Shown: positions 1 through 8,556 of the stretch, piece by piece
Numbering within the stretch: position 1 is the stretch's first letter
How the letters are laid out: each line of letters starts with the position of its first letter
Assembly: GCF_002813445.1 (NCBI RefSeq)
Contig: NZ_PHHD01000001.1
Span: forward strand, 1,798,001-1,862,000
Length of the DNA: 64,000 nucleotides
Reading direction: 5' to 3'
Origin: Pseudomonas tolaasii NCPPB 2192
GTDB taxonomy: Bacteria > Pseudomonadota > Gammaproteobacteria > Pseudomonadales > Pseudomonadaceae
Notes under the pieces: model-generated
The model's input: the letters and a program-made list of their open reading frames with translations, nothing else
Database searches by the model: none
What the model was told of the DNA's origin: nothing
Translations under genes and position numbers: made by a program

Positions 1-383
1 TGCAGGTCGCGCACGTATTGGCTGTCGTCGCGGATGCCGTCGAGGTAGAAGTCGTTGCTCGCGTCGAAACCGCGGATGCGCAGGCTGTCGAAGCGCGTGT
101 CGGCACCGCTGCTGACGTTGGGAATGCCGCTCAACGCCTTGCCCAGGTCATTGGTGCCGTAGGCGCGCAGGCTTTCGGTCTTTACCGCGTCGATGGCCTG
201 GGGCACATATCGCACTGAAGTCGCGGTGCGGGTGGCGGTGTTGGTGTCCCTGACGCGTGGGTCATCTTCATCGGCTTCGGCGCTCACCGAGGTTTCGGGC
301 AGGACCGTGGCAGCGCAGGCGAAACCGGCAGACAGCAGAAAAGAAAGCCCAAGGGTGATGGGCGTCAGGCGAGAGGCAGTCAT
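1..383 (-). CDS. TonB-dependent siderophore receptor, N-terminal part
   Basis: The gene runs off the left edge; about 127 residues are visible. Translation from the ATG at 383 gives a signal peptide (hydrophobic core, then a cleavage region ending ACAA), a short acidic linker, and a TonB plug domain with typical features: a segment beginning PQAIDAVKTE, then LGKALSGIPNVSSG and the plug hallmark RIRGFDASNDFYLDGIRDD. Receptors of this type take up ferric siderophores across the outer membrane with TonB energy. A Fur-box-like site lies just upstream. No clear Shine-Dalgarno sequence precedes the ATG. Family is clear; the siderophore cannot be told. Confidence 0.85.
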   Translation of the reverse strand, partial: MTASRLTPITLGLSFLLSAGFACAATVLPETSVSAEADEDDPRVRDTNTATRTATSVRYVPQAIDAVKTESLRAYGTNDLGKALSGIPNVSSGADTRFDSLRIRGFDASNDFYLDGIRDDSQYVRDL

Positions 384-428
384 GGAGGAGCGTATCCAAA
401 AAGGTTGGGATGGAAATTGCGCGCGAAT

Positions 429-447
429 GGTAATGCTTTGCATTTAC
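429..447 (-). promoter_or_regulatory. Fur-box-like operator
   Basis: Read on the minus strand, the 19 bases match about 13 of 19 positions of the classical Fur box (GATAATGATAATCATTATC) and are near-palindromic around AATGCAAAGCATT. The site is about 45 bp upstream of the siderophore receptor start, where iron repression by Fur would be expected. The match is by eye; binding is inferred. Confidence 0.55.
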
Positions 448-670
448 GCGCGTTATCTATTCCCAAACATGCCTTCAAGTAAAATGTTACTTAATGTGTT
501 TACGGCGGATTTCGGAGGGGTTCGCAGGCTTTAACGCGGGCGTCAGAGACGGTGGCTTAGACGTTTTTCGCCTAAATACAGACGATTCACGAAATTGACA
601 CATAGTTCAACGCGCGCATAGGATTGCGCCCAACGCCTGTGGCTAACCGCCATGACTCATCCAATAAAAA

Positions 671-710
671 AAGGCCCGCGGCAGTTCAGTCGTCCGCGGG
701 CCTTCTTTTT
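671..710. terminator. Strong hairpin with T tract upstream of the porin gene
   Basis: An 11-bp perfect stem (AAGGCCCGCGG at 671-681 with its complement at 694-704) is preceded by an A tract and followed by TTCTTTTTT, so it could terminate transcription in either direction. No gene ends nearby on the plus strand. It may insulate the porin promoter or act as an attenuator in its leader. Confidence 0.6.
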
Positions 711-793
711 TCCGGAAAAAGTCGACACCAAAAAAGCGACACGGAGCTTGGTGTCACAGCGCGTACTCAACCAGTAATAAGGAATATAAAAAA

Positions 794-2080
794 ATGTTGA
801 AACAACGGATGAGTCTGATCGCTCTGGGGATTTTGAGCGCATCGACAGTCATGGCCAACGACCAGGAGCAATCCAAGGGTTTCGTTGACGACAGCCACCT
901 GAACATCGCCGCACGTAACGCTTACATCAGCCGCGATTACAAAAACGGCAAGCAAGATAAAGCCGAATGGGGCCAGGGCTTCATCGGCAAGTTCGAGTCC
1001 GGCTTCACCCAAGGCACCGTCGGTGTGGGTGTGGACGTGATCGGCCAGTACGCCATTCGCCTGGACGGTGGTAAAGGCCGCAGCGGCGCAGGCGGTATCG
1101 ACTTCTTCAAACAAGGCGACAGCGGTGAAGCCGCCAGCGACCTGGCCAAGGGCGGCGCAGCCGTCAAGGCGCGTATCTCCAACACCGTGATCAAGTACGG
1201 TCAGCAGATGCCGGCCGTGCCGGTGCTGCAGTACGACAACTCCCGCCTGTTGTCGGAAACCTACGAGGGCACCTCGATCGTTTCCAAAGAGATCGCCGGC
1301 CTGCAACTGGACGCCGGTCACTTCACCAAGGAAGCGCGCAAGAGCGCTGAAGGCAGCGACAGCGGCCGCCTGAAGAGCATCGACTACATTGGCGGTAGCT
1401 ACAAATTCACCGAAAGCCTGTCGGCCGCGCTGTATGCCTCCGACATGCAGGACGTGCTGAAGAAGCAATACGTCAACGTCAACTACGTGCTGGCGCTGCC
1501 AGAGAAGCAGTCGTTGACCTTTGACTTCAACGGCTACAAAACCAAGCTGGACAAGAGCTTCGCCCTGGAAAACCAGGGTGACGCCGACGCCCGCGACAAC
1601 AAAATCTGGAGCCTGGCCGCGACCTGGGCTGTTGGCGCGCACAGCTTCACCCTCGCTCACCAGCGCAGCACCGGCGACACCGGCTACCTGTACGGCGGCT
1701 ATCGCAACGCTGGCGGTATCGGTGACGGCGGCAATACCATCCTGCTGGCCAACTCCTACTGGTCCGACTTCAACGGCAAGGACGAGCGCTCCTGGCAAGC
1801 GGGTTACGGCATCGACTTCGCCACCTTTGGCGTACCGGGCCTGACCTACAACATTGCCTACGTGCGCGGTACCAACATCGACGACGGCAGCGGCCGTGGC
1901 GATGGCACCGAGCGTGAGATCTGGAACCAGTTCAAGTACGTGGTCCAGAGCGGTCCGGCCAAAGACCTGAGCCTGCGTGCTCGTGCGTCGTGGTTGCGCG
2001 TTTCCAACAACGCCAGCAACTACAACGTAGGCGGCAACGAAATCCGTCTGTTCGCCGACTACCCGATCAACGTTTTCTAA
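794..2080 (+). CDS. OprD-family outer-membrane porin
   Basis: 428 residues, the usual length for OprD/Opd/Occ porins, which form 18-strand beta-barrels for uptake of amino acids, peptides or aromatic acids. The start gives a typical signal peptide cleaved after VMA. The mature N-terminus (FVDDSHLNIAARNAYISRD) and the final strand ending in phenylalanine (RLFADYPINVF), the signal for Bam-dependent insertion, are family hallmarks. It is a single-gene unit with a hairpin upstream and a terminator directly downstream. The substrate cannot be told from sequence alone. Confidence 0.9.
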   Translation: MLKQRMSLIALGILSASTVMANDQEQSKGFVDDSHLNIAARNAYISRDYKNGKQDKAEWGQGFIGKFESGFTQGTVGVGVDVIGQYAIRLDGGKGRSGAGGIDFFKQGDSGEAASDLAKGGAAVKARISNTVIKYGQQMPAVPVLQYDNSRLLSETYEGTSIVSKEIAGLQLDAGHFTKEARKSAEGSDSGRLKSIDYIGGSYKFTESLSAALYASDMQDVLKKQYVNVNYVLALPEKQSLTFDFNGYKTKLDKSFALENQGDADARDNKIWSLAATWAVGAHSFTLAHQRSTGDTGYLYGGYRNAGGIGDGGNTILLANSYWSDFNGKDERSWQAGYGIDFATFGVPGLTYNIAYVRGTNIDDGSGRGDGTEREIWNQFKYVVQSGPAKDLSLRARASWLRVSNNASNYNVGGNEIRLFADYPINVF

Positions 2081-2097
2081 TTGATCCGGTCATAAAA

Positions 2098-2122
2098 AAC
2101 CCCGACCTGGTCGGGGTTTTTT
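2098..2122. terminator. Rho-independent terminator of the porin gene
   Basis: The inverted repeat AACCCCGACC / GGTCGGGGTT is followed by a T tract and preceded by an A tract, 18 bp after the porin stop. It could also serve the small gene coming from the other strand. Confidence 0.85.
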
Positions 2123-2140
2123 ATGCCTGGGGTTCTCAGT

Positions 2141-2344
2141 TCAGTTCTGCGGACGCTGTTTGGTGGCGTCCAGCTCGGCCTTTTTCGCCGTGCTGATTTC
2201 GGTGATTTTTGCCGACTTCTCAATCGCCATGTTGAACGTGGCTTCCATCTTGGCGATCGCCGAATCGGCATTGTTGGTGCTGCCGGAACCGCTGGTTGCC
2301 GGTGGCGGGCTGCCGCCGCCGCAGGAAGGAGGAACGCACGACAT
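2141..2344 (-). CDS. Small hypothetical protein (67 aa)
   Basis: The ATG at 2344 is preceded by AAGGAG with 5-nt spacing, which favours it over two upstream ATGs. The N-terminus is Cys-, Pro- and Gly-rich (SCVPPSCGGGSPPP); the remainder is a helical, Lys/Glu/Ala-rich segment. No domain is recognised, and no signal peptide is evident. It converges on the porin gene and may share its terminator. Function unknown. Confidence 0.6.
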   Translation of the reverse strand: MSCVPPSCGGGSPPPATSGSGSTNNADSAIAKMEATFNMAIEKSAKITEISTAKKAELDATKQRPQN

Positions 2345-2577
2345 AGGAGCTCCTTGCATCACGAAGATGCGCGTTGAAAGGGGGTGGGGAACACGAGGGG
2401 ATGTTACTTAGCCAGTACTGCCGCAGGGTGTGAAATCTTGTGGAAGTGCCGTGAACACTTGTTACACCGCATCACTAATGAAGTACTCAAAACCCCATTT
2501 ATCCCGCCCCGGCGCACGCCTAAATTGGCCCCACTGCCGGCCCATCATCCCGAGGGCCGACCGCTGGAGTTATCGCC

Positions 2578-2799
2578 ATGCCCTTTGTCAGCCTGCGTAT
2601 CACCCGTGACGGCGTGACCCCGGAGCAAAAAGCCCGGGTCATTGCCGAGTTCACCGACACCCTCGAGCGCGTACTCAACAAACGCCCGGACCTGACCCAT
2701 ATCGTGATCGAAGAAGTCGACACCGATAACTGGGGCTACGCCGGCCTCACCACCACCGAATACCGCAAGTCCCAAGCCCCTGCCGGAGAAGCATCATGA
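2578..2799 (+). CDS. 4-oxalocrotonate tautomerase family protein
   Basis: 73 residues, the typical length of the tautomerase superfamily. After removal of Met the N-terminus is Pro, the catalytic base of these enzymes. The motifs PFVSLRITRDGVTPEQKA and HIVIEEVDTDNWGYAG fit the beta-alpha-beta fold. Its last codon overlaps the ATG of the following dehydrogenase gene (ATGA), so the two are translationally coupled and probably act in one pathway. The substrate is unknown. Confidence 0.85.
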   Translation: MPFVSLRITRDGVTPEQKARVIAEFTDTLERVLNKRPDLTHIVIEEVDTDNWGYAGLTTTEYRKSQAPAGEAS

Positions 2800-3497
2800 G
2801 CAAAGTCGTCATCATCACCGGCGCGTCCCAAGGCATCGGTGCCGCCGTGGTTCAGGCCTATCGCGCGCTGGATTACCGGGTGGTCGCCACCTCGCGTTCG
2901 ATCCAGCCGTCCACCGATCCGAACATTCACACCGTGGCCGGCGACATATCCGACGCTGCCACCGCCCAGCGTGTAGTCCGCGAAGCCTTGGCCACCTTTG
3001 GGCGCATCGACAGCCTGATCAACAACGCCGGTATCTTCATTGCCAAACCCTTCACCGCTTACACCCCGGACGACTACGCCAATGTGCTGGCGGTCAACCT
3101 CAACGGCTTCTTCTACATCACCCAACTGGCCTTGGCCGAGATGGAAAAGAACCGGGCAGGCCACATCGTCAACGTCACCACCAGCCTTGCTGACCACGCC
3201 ATCGACGGCGTGCCCTCGGTGCTCGCCAACCTCACCAAAGGCGGGCTCAACTCGGCGACCAAATCCCTGGCCATCGAATACGCCAAGCGCGGTATTCGGG
3301 TGAACGCCGTGAGCCCCGGCATCATCAAGACGCCCATGCACGGCGAAGAAACCCACGCGGCGCTGGGGCAATTGCACCCGGTCGGGCACATGGGGGAGGT
3401 AAGCGATATCGCCCAGGCGATCATCTACCTGGAGAACGCCGGGTTTGTGACCGGCGAGATTCTCCACGTAGACGGCGGGCAAAGCGCCGGGCACTGA
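2796..3497 (+). CDS. SDR-family oxidoreductase lacking the catalytic Tyr
   Basis: 233 residues, classical short-chain dehydrogenase size. The Rossmann motif GASQGIG lies at about residues 9-15 and NNAG at about 75-78; the C-terminal NAVSPGIIKTP and DGG motifs are also present. The active-site YxxxK is not: the Lys is kept in ANLTK, but Ala stands where Tyr should be. The fold and nucleotide binding are likely; ordinary SDR catalysis is doubtful. Coupled to the tautomerase gene upstream. Confidence 0.85.
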   Translation: MSKVVIITGASQGIGAAVVQAYRALDYRVVATSRSIQPSTDPNIHTVAGDISDAATAQRVVREALATFGRIDSLINNAGIFIAKPFTAYTPDDYANVLAVNLNGFFYITQLALAEMEKNRAGHIVNVTTSLADHAIDGVPSVLANLTKGGLNSATKSLAIEYAKRGIRVNAVSPGIIKTPMHGEETHAALGQLHPVGHMGEVSDIAQAIIYLENAGFVTGEILHVDGGQSAGH

Positions 3498-3500
3498 AGG

Positions 3501-5084
3501 TCAGGCTTTGACCGGCGCGAGCTTCTTGCAGTTTTCCTTGCGCGCCGGGTATTGCTCGCACTTGCGCAGCACGGTTTGCACCTGCTGCGCATTTTTCATT
3601 TGCTGGTTGGCCAGCAACTTCTCGGTGATAAACAGCTCTTCGGAGCCCAGGTTACGCTCGGCCTTGTCGATCATCGCCAGCGCCGATTGCCCGTCGCCGC
3701 GCTTGAGGTGGTAGCTGATCATCAGGTCGTAGGTCGAAGGGCCCGCCAGGCTCCAGTCCTGGATGGCCTGCAATTCTTTCAGGGCCTGGGTGCTGTTGCC
3801 CTGGGCCAGGCGCAGGGTATACGCGGTGCGACGAATGCCCGGCTGGTCCTTGACCGGTGAAGCCAGCGCCTTGCGGATAAAGCCGTCCGCGTCGGACACC
3901 TTGTTTTTTTCCAGGGCATCGATGGCGAAGTAGGCATCCTTATAGCCCTGCAGCGCTTTGGCCACCTGCGGCGTGTTCTTCACGGTTTCCCAGCCCGCGG
4001 TGTTGATACGGGCCCGGCGTTCCTGGCGATATTCACGCTGCAGGTATAGGCGCAGCTCGGTGTCGCGGTCGGTGGCCGACATGTGCGAGCGGTTGAAGTA
4101 GTCTTTGGTGGCGGTGAGGCTGGTGGTCAGGCCATCCTTGACCAACACGTCCAGCTCCTTGGTGAAGCGGTTGAGGTTGAACTGCTGCAACGAGTCTTGC
4201 ATCGCGTCTTTGCGTGCAGTCAGAAAGCCGGTGAGCAAAGGCTTTTGCTTGCCCTGGAAGTCGTTCAGACGTTCCAGGCTATGGCTGGCGGCGCGAGGCG
4301 CGTAGCCGGCGCGGATCATCAAGTCAGTGCCCAGCAGGTCGGCCTGATCTTCCTGGGTACGGCCCCAGGCTGTGCTCCACACGTGGTCGGAAAACGTGTT
4401 GGCCAACGTGGTGTACATCACGGTATTGCCGATGGTTTTCTGGGTGCCGGCCGGGTCTTTGCTGAACAGCTTCATCGTGCCGGAGCTGCGGTCCACACCG
4501 GTGTCGGCGGCCATGGTGGCCAGGGCGACGGTGGAGGCTACGGTGGTGAACATCTCTTTTTGCTGCTGGAAGGCGGCCATGCGGTCATGGTGATGCAGCA
4601 ACACGTGGCTCATTTCATGGCCGAGCATCGCGGCGATTTCGTCTTCGCTGCCCACGTTATCCAGCATGCCGAGCGGCACGAACAGGTTGCCGTACGGGTC
4701 AGCCGAAGGCCCGAAGCTGTAGCTGTCGGTGATCTTGACCTGCAAGGTCGGCAGCTCGCCCGGCCAGCCTTTGGACAAGCGCGTGACAATGGTCTGCAGG
4801 TACACCTGCACCACCGGGATATCCACCAGGTTCTGCTGGCGCGCTTCGGCTGCCGGCACCGCGTGCCCGTCGTAGCTCAGGCGCTGCCGGCTCTGGCGCT
4901 GCGGGTCGAGCTTGTAATACTGGCGCACGTCGGTGTTGTCCACGTAGTGGCCCTGGACCCGCGATTGAGTCGAAGGCCCCACCAGGTTGAGGAACGCCTG
5001 GTCGGCGCCTTTCAACGTCGCGCAGCCACTGAGCAGCGTGCTGGCCAGCAGGCCGGTTGCCAATAGAGATCCCTTCACCGCCAC
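3501..5084 (-). CDS. M48-family metalloprotease lipoprotein
   Basis: 527 residues. A lipoprotein signal ends in the lipobox LLSGC (Cys21), so the protein is probably anchored in an envelope membrane facing the periplasm. The zinc motif HEMSH is at 156-160 and a downstream TQEDQADLLGTDLM segment can supply the third ligand. The C-terminal half is helical and repeat-like, resembling the TPR region of BepA/YfgC-type proteases that take part in outer-membrane quality control. It is followed on the same strand by a small secreted protein and a CHASE2 protein, possibly one operon. Confidence 0.85.
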   Translation of the reverse strand: MAVKGSLLATGLLASTLLSGCATLKGADQAFLNLVGPSTQSRVQGHYVDNTDVRQYYKLDPQRQSRQRLSYDGHAVPAAEARQQNLVDIPVVQVYLQTIVTRLSKGWPGELPTLQVKITDSYSFGPSADPYGNLFVPLGMLDNVGSEDEIAAMLGHEMSHVLLHHHDRMAAFQQQKEMFTTVASTVALATMAADTGVDRSSGTMKLFSKDPAGTQKTIGNTVMYTTLANTFSDHVWSTAWGRTQEDQADLLGTDLMIRAGYAPRAASHSLERLNDFQGKQKPLLTGFLTARKDAMQDSLQQFNLNRFTKELDVLVKDGLTTSLTATKDYFNRSHMSATDRDTELRLYLQREYRQERRARINTAGWETVKNTPQVAKALQGYKDAYFAIDALEKNKVSDADGFIRKALASPVKDQPGIRRTAYTLRLAQGNSTQALKELQAIQDWSLAGPSTYDLMISYHLKRGDGQSALAMIDKAERNLGSEELFITEKLLANQQMKNAQQVQTVLRKCEQYPARKENCKKLAPVKA

Positions 5085-5094
5085 GCTCCTTTAA

Positions 5095-5460
5095 TTATTG
5101 ATTGCAGCCCGCACCAAAACCGATGGTGGAGTTATTGCGGCTGTCTTTCGCCTGGCTTTTGGTCAGGCCCTGGCACGGCAGCTCCACCACATTCAGCGGC
5201 GGCTCGATGCGCAGGTCCATGGTGTCCAGCCAGACTTTCTGGCCACCCAGTTCCACCTGCACCAGGTCCAGCGCCTTGTTGTATTGCAACACCGGCACGG
5301 GCTGCAGGGGCGCGTCCTTTTTCAGCAGCTCGCGCTGTTGTTTGCCTTGCTCGTCCAGCACGGCGACCGGGTCGGCCAGGAACGCCTTGATGCTGTGGGT
5401 TTCCGCCCAGGCCAGCGGGGTGAAAAGGGCGGCGAGCAACACGATCAGACTTCTGTTCAT
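5095..5460 (-). CDS. Secreted hypothetical protein (121 aa)
   Basis: The start at 5460 is preceded by GAGGAAAACCAAGG and gives a clean signal peptide cleaved after AWA. The mature part has a beta-rich segment (VQVELGGQKVWLDTMDLRI) like small SH3-type domains, and two Cys near the C-terminus. It lies between the M48 protease gene and a CHASE2 gene on the same strand with short gaps, so a role in the same envelope system is inferred. No named family is recognised. Confidence 0.75.
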   Translation of the reverse strand: MNRSLIVLLAALFTPLAWAETHSIKAFLADPVAVLDEQGKQQRELLKKDAPLQPVPVLQYNKALDLVQVELGGQKVWLDTMDLRIEPPLNVVELPCQGLTKSQAKDSRNNSTIGFGAGCNQ

Positions 5461-5498
5461 CCTTGGTTTTCCTCGAATCAAATGACTAAGCGGCACAC

Positions 5499-6863
5499 TC
5501 AGCGGCCCCGGTCGAAAAACGCTTCGATCCGTTCGCTGAACAGCACCAACGACAACAACACAATGCCCAGCACGTTGACCGGGGTGATGTGGGCCAGGCT
5601 CAACGCTGCGCTGATGGCGATGAGCACGACCATCACCATCAGCCACGACGGGTAGGGCGACCTGAACAATTTGGCTTCCAACTGCGGCCAGCGGCTCCAC
5701 GCGGGCTGGTTCGCCAGGCGCCGCGCGTGCAAGGCCTTAAACACGGCGATCAACGCCAGCAAGCCGAGCTCCAGCAGGTCCAGCCAATTGAACGGCATGC
5801 GGGGAAAGTTGGCGGGTTCATGGTCGTAATCCATGCCCGCGTTAATCAGGTTGTCCAGCGCCATGGCATGCAGGTAGACGCCGGGCAGTTGGCCGTGGAC
5901 GGGCGACTCCACGCTGTCCCCCGTGGACGCAATACGCGCGCCGACCAACACCAGGCGGTCACGCAGCAACTCGGCAACCAGGGCTTGAGCGGCCGGGTCG
6001 GTGACCTCAAGGTCTGTGGGGGTCAACGTCAGCGTGTAGGGGTAGGGTGACAACGCCGAGTCATCGAGCTTCCAGAACACCGCCTGGAAAAACTGCATCA
6101 CGGCATCCAGCAAAAAATGCCGGGGTGGCACGGCGTCCGGCAACTGGGCGATTTGTGCTTGCTCCGGGGCCAGCTTCAGGCCCCATTGCACGGTGATCGG
6201 CTGTCGCTGGGCGGCGGTTTTGGCGTCTACCGGTGGCGGTTTGCAGGGCTGCGTGGCGCAGTACACGCGGTACATCGCCAGGGCAGGGGTTTCCATCAAA
6301 CCCACCGGCGTATTCACCGCGAGCGGGTACTGGTCTTCCACCCCGTCCCAGGCTACCAGCGCCGGGCGGCCGACTTCGGCAAACGGCGCCAGCGTGTTGG
6401 CCTGGCCGGCTTCACCGCGCGCCAGGCCGGTGTTGGCCAGCCACAAGGGAATGCCCTGGCGCTGATAACGCTCAAACACATTCGCCAGCAATTGGCTGCC
6501 CCGCGCGGGGTCGCCCAGGGAGTGGTCGTGGCTGTACAGCAAGTCCACAAACACCGCTTTGGGTTTGTAGGCCAGCAAGCGCTTGAACAGCTTGCTCTGC
6601 TCGCCATAAGGCATCGGCCACGACGTGTCGTTGCGCATCAGGTAGTCGTCGTCGATCAACACCACGGCGACCTGCCGCTGACCGTCGTTGGCGTAATGGC
6701 TGGCGAACATGCGGTTGAGCCACTGCGCCGACGCCTTATCGCTGGAACTGGCCAGGCCGAAAGGGTCGAGGATCGCCAGCAACACAATGAAAACCGCCAG
6801 CCCATAACGGCGGAGGGTGAAAAGAGGGAATTTCGACAACGTCCATGTCTCGACAATAAGCAC
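5499..6863 (-). CDS. CHASE2 domain membrane protein
   Basis: 454 residues. An N-terminal membrane helix (about 18-38) is followed by a large extracytoplasmic region with CHASE2 features (VAVVLIDDDYL near the start; RLVLVGARIASTGDSVESPVHGQLPGVYLHAMALDNLI near its end) and three C-terminal membrane segments. CHASE2 domains are extracytoplasmic sensors usually attached to kinases or cyclases; no output domain follows here, so the protein probably signals through partners. It leads the presumed unit with the small secreted protein and the M48 protease. Confidence 0.8.
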   Translation of the reverse strand: MLIVETWTLSKFPLFTLRRYGLAVFIVLLAILDPFGLASSSDKASAQWLNRMFASHYANDGQRQVAVVLIDDDYLMRNDTSWPMPYGEQSKLFKRLLAYKPKAVFVDLLYSHDHSLGDPARGSQLLANVFERYQRQGIPLWLANTGLARGEAGQANTLAPFAEVGRPALVAWDGVEDQYPLAVNTPVGLMETPALAMYRVYCATQPCKPPPVDAKTAAQRQPITVQWGLKLAPEQAQIAQLPDAVPPRHFLLDAVMQFFQAVFWKLDDSALSPYPYTLTLTPTDLEVTDPAAQALVAELLRDRLVLVGARIASTGDSVESPVHGQLPGVYLHAMALDNLINAGMDYDHEPANFPRMPFNWLDLLELGLLALIAVFKALHARRLANQPAWSRWPQLEAKLFRSPYPSWLMVMVVLIAISAALSLAHITPVNVLGIVLLSLVLFSERIEAFFDRGR

Positions 6864-6942
6864 AAGCGAGGCAGGGTTTTAACGGAGCGGGCAGGGGGTG
6901 TCAATCAGAAAAGTGGCTAAGTGCCATGCCGATGACTGTGTG

Positions 6943-7821
6943 TTAGCCGTGATCCTCTCGGGGCGAGCGCCCGAAAAAGGCTTTGTACGCTCGACTGAAG
7001 GCCGCCTCGGACTCATAGCCAATCGCGAAGCCGACCTCTCCGATGCGGCTGTCCTGCCTGGCCAGCATGGTTTTCGCCAACCGTAGGCGCCATTCATTCT
7101 GGTAACGCAGCGGCGAGCGCCCGACCAGCGCGCTGAAACGGTCGCAGAAATGGGAGCGCGACATGCCGGCCAATGCCGCCAGCGCCGCAATGCTGCGCTG
7201 CTGCCCCGGCGCTGCGTGAATGGCCTTCAACGCCCTTGCGATCCGCGCGTCTGACAACCCGCCCAGCCACCCGGAAGCCGCGTTCAAGTGCACCCAGGTG
7301 CGCAGGATACGAATCACCGTAAGGTCGATCAGCCGCGAGATCATCAGCGCGCCGCCCGGCTGCGAATCGTTGGCCTCCAGCAACATGAAATGCAGGATGC
7401 CCTCAGCCCAATCCGCCGCCTCGGCTTTGCGGATATGGATCAACCGGGGCAGCGCAAACAGCATCGCCTGAAAACTGCTGCCGTCGAACCAGAACCGGCA
7501 GATCACCACCGCCGCAGGCCCCTCGCCGGCAGTGAGGCTGATACCGGTGGGGTCGTGAGGCAGCAACAGGATGTCGCCCTGCGCCAGCGTCACCGCCGGC
7601 TGATCGACACCTTCCAGATGCAGCTGGCCCTGCTGGACCACGCAGATGTGCGCGCTCTGCTGGTCGAGGTCCAGGGGTTGGTTGCTGTTCAGGGTGGTTG
7701 AGTAAACGCGGTCGCCGGTCAGGCGAATCTGCGCCAGCACCTGAGACAGCAAATCGCCCTTGGCCAGCCCTTCCAGCTTCATTTCCGGATGAATGATCAA
7801 ATGTTCAAGGGGATTCGTCAT
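6943..7821 (-). CDS. AraC-family transcriptional regulator
   Basis: 292 residues. The N-terminal half is a cupin-like sensor (VVQQGQLHLEG, AQGDILLLPHDPTG) of the type found in regulators annotated as AraC with a cupin_6 domain. The C-terminal 100 residues hold two helix-turn-helix motifs, SIAALAALAGMSRSHFCDRF and IGEVGFAIGYESEAAFSRAY, ending in the family signature FGRSPRE. It is divergent from the membrane protein gene at 7944, which is a likely target. Confidence 0.88.
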   Translation of the reverse strand: MTNPLEHLIIHPEMKLEGLAKGDLLSQVLAQIRLTGDRVYSTTLNSNQPLDLDQQSAHICVVQQGQLHLEGVDQPAVTLAQGDILLLPHDPTGISLTAGEGPAAVVICRFWFDGSSFQAMLFALPRLIHIRKAEAADWAEGILHFMLLEANDSQPGGALMISRLIDLTVIRILRTWVHLNAASGWLGGLSDARIARALKAIHAAPGQQRSIAALAALAGMSRSHFCDRFSALVGRSPLRYQNEWRLRLAKTMLARQDSRIGEVGFAIGYESEAAFSRAYKAFFGRSPREDHG

Positions 7822-7943
7822 GTCGGGCCGCCCGCGTGTTCACTAAGCTTGGGCCCGGATCATAACGCGCTGAAGCACGCATCACGAACCCGCTCGGGAC
7901 GTGAGCGTGTATGCGCATCATCCAATCACCTGGAGCACCCCAC

Positions 7944-8429
7944 ATGTTCGGCATCTCCGCCCTTGGCTGGGTCCACACCCTCGGCAGCCTGCCCGCGATA
8001 CCCCTGGCGGCTTACATGTTCATCCGCCACGGCCGCATCGTCCCGCGCTCAACACCGGGCCGGTTCTACCTCGCCTCCATGCTGATCGGCGCGCTCAGCG
8101 TGTTTCTGGTGGCGAAGCAACCGGTCAGCAATGCCATTGGCGTCATCACCCTCGCCCTGTTATTGGCGGGGTACGGCGTGGGGCACGTGGCCTGGCTCGG
8201 ACGAGCGCGGGCTTACCTGGAAACCATTTTCCTGAGCCTGACCGCATTCTTTCTGATGGTGCCCACCGTGTCCGAGACATTGCGCCGCGTGCCGGATGGG
8301 CATCCGTTCGTGACAGACCTGCAATCACCCATCCTGCTCGGCGCAAAGGGCAGCATCGCCGTGGCGCTCGTCGTCGGGTTAACCGCGCAGATGATTTACC
8401 TGCGCAGGAAAGGCGGGCGGTTTGCCTGA
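7944..8429 (+). CDS. Four-helix membrane protein, DUF2306-like
   Basis: 161 residues from the ATG at 7944, chosen because TGGAG lies 9 bases upstream; an in-frame ATG at 7911 is weaker. Four or five hydrophobic helices are visible, with a short basic C-terminus. The early G-W-V-H motif and overall pattern resemble small membrane proteins of the DUF2306 type. It is transcribed away from the AraC-type regulator and ends at a strong terminator. Function unknown. Confidence 0.7.
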   Translation: MFGISALGWVHTLGSLPAIPLAAYMFIRHGRIVPRSTPGRFYLASMLIGALSVFLVAKQPVSNAIGVITLALLLAGYGVGHVAWLGRARAYLETIFLSLTAFFLMVPTVSETLRRVPDGHPFVTDLQSPILLGAKGSIAVALVVGLTAQMIYLRRKGGRFA

Positions 8430-8440
8430 AACATGAACAC

Positions 8441-8478
8441 AAAAAAGCCCCGGCCTTCCCAGGCCGGGGCGTTCTTTT
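8441..8478. terminator. Rho-independent terminator
   Basis: GCCCCGGCCT / AGGCCGGGGC form a 10-bp perfect stem with a short loop, flanked by AAAAAA and GTTCTTTT. It closes the membrane protein gene. Confidence 0.85.
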
Positions 8479-8504
8479 GTAGGGGAGCCAGCACTGCACC
8501 TGTG

Positions 8505-8545
8505 GCGAGGGAGCTTGCTCCCGCTGGTCCGCGCAGCGGCCCCCT
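8505..8545. repeat. REP-type palindromic repeat
   Basis: The unit contains GCGAGGGAGC followed by its near-complement GCTCCCGC, then a GC-rich second arm. This is the usual appearance of REP elements scattered between genes in P. fluorescens-group genomes. It lies between convergent genes, as is typical. Confidence 0.7.
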
Positions 8546-8556
8546 CCCTCTATTCC

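Larger units (their letters stand above)
384..793. other. Divergent intergenic region between receptor and porin
   Basis: This 410-bp gap separates two divergent genes. It holds the Fur-box-like site near the receptor, an AT-rich stretch at about 475-510, and a strong hairpin at 671-704 ahead of the porin. No convincing gene is seen. Confidence 0.6.

Noticed and set aside
767..1798. Long minus-strand frame opposite the porin gene
   Set aside because: It is a mirror of a GC-rich coding gene, with Val/Ala/Gln-rich low-complexity composition and no ribosome site.
4083..5066. Plus-strand frame of 327 codons opposite the M48 protease gene
   Set aside because: Antisense shadow; the minus frame has a lipobox and the HEMSH zinc motif.
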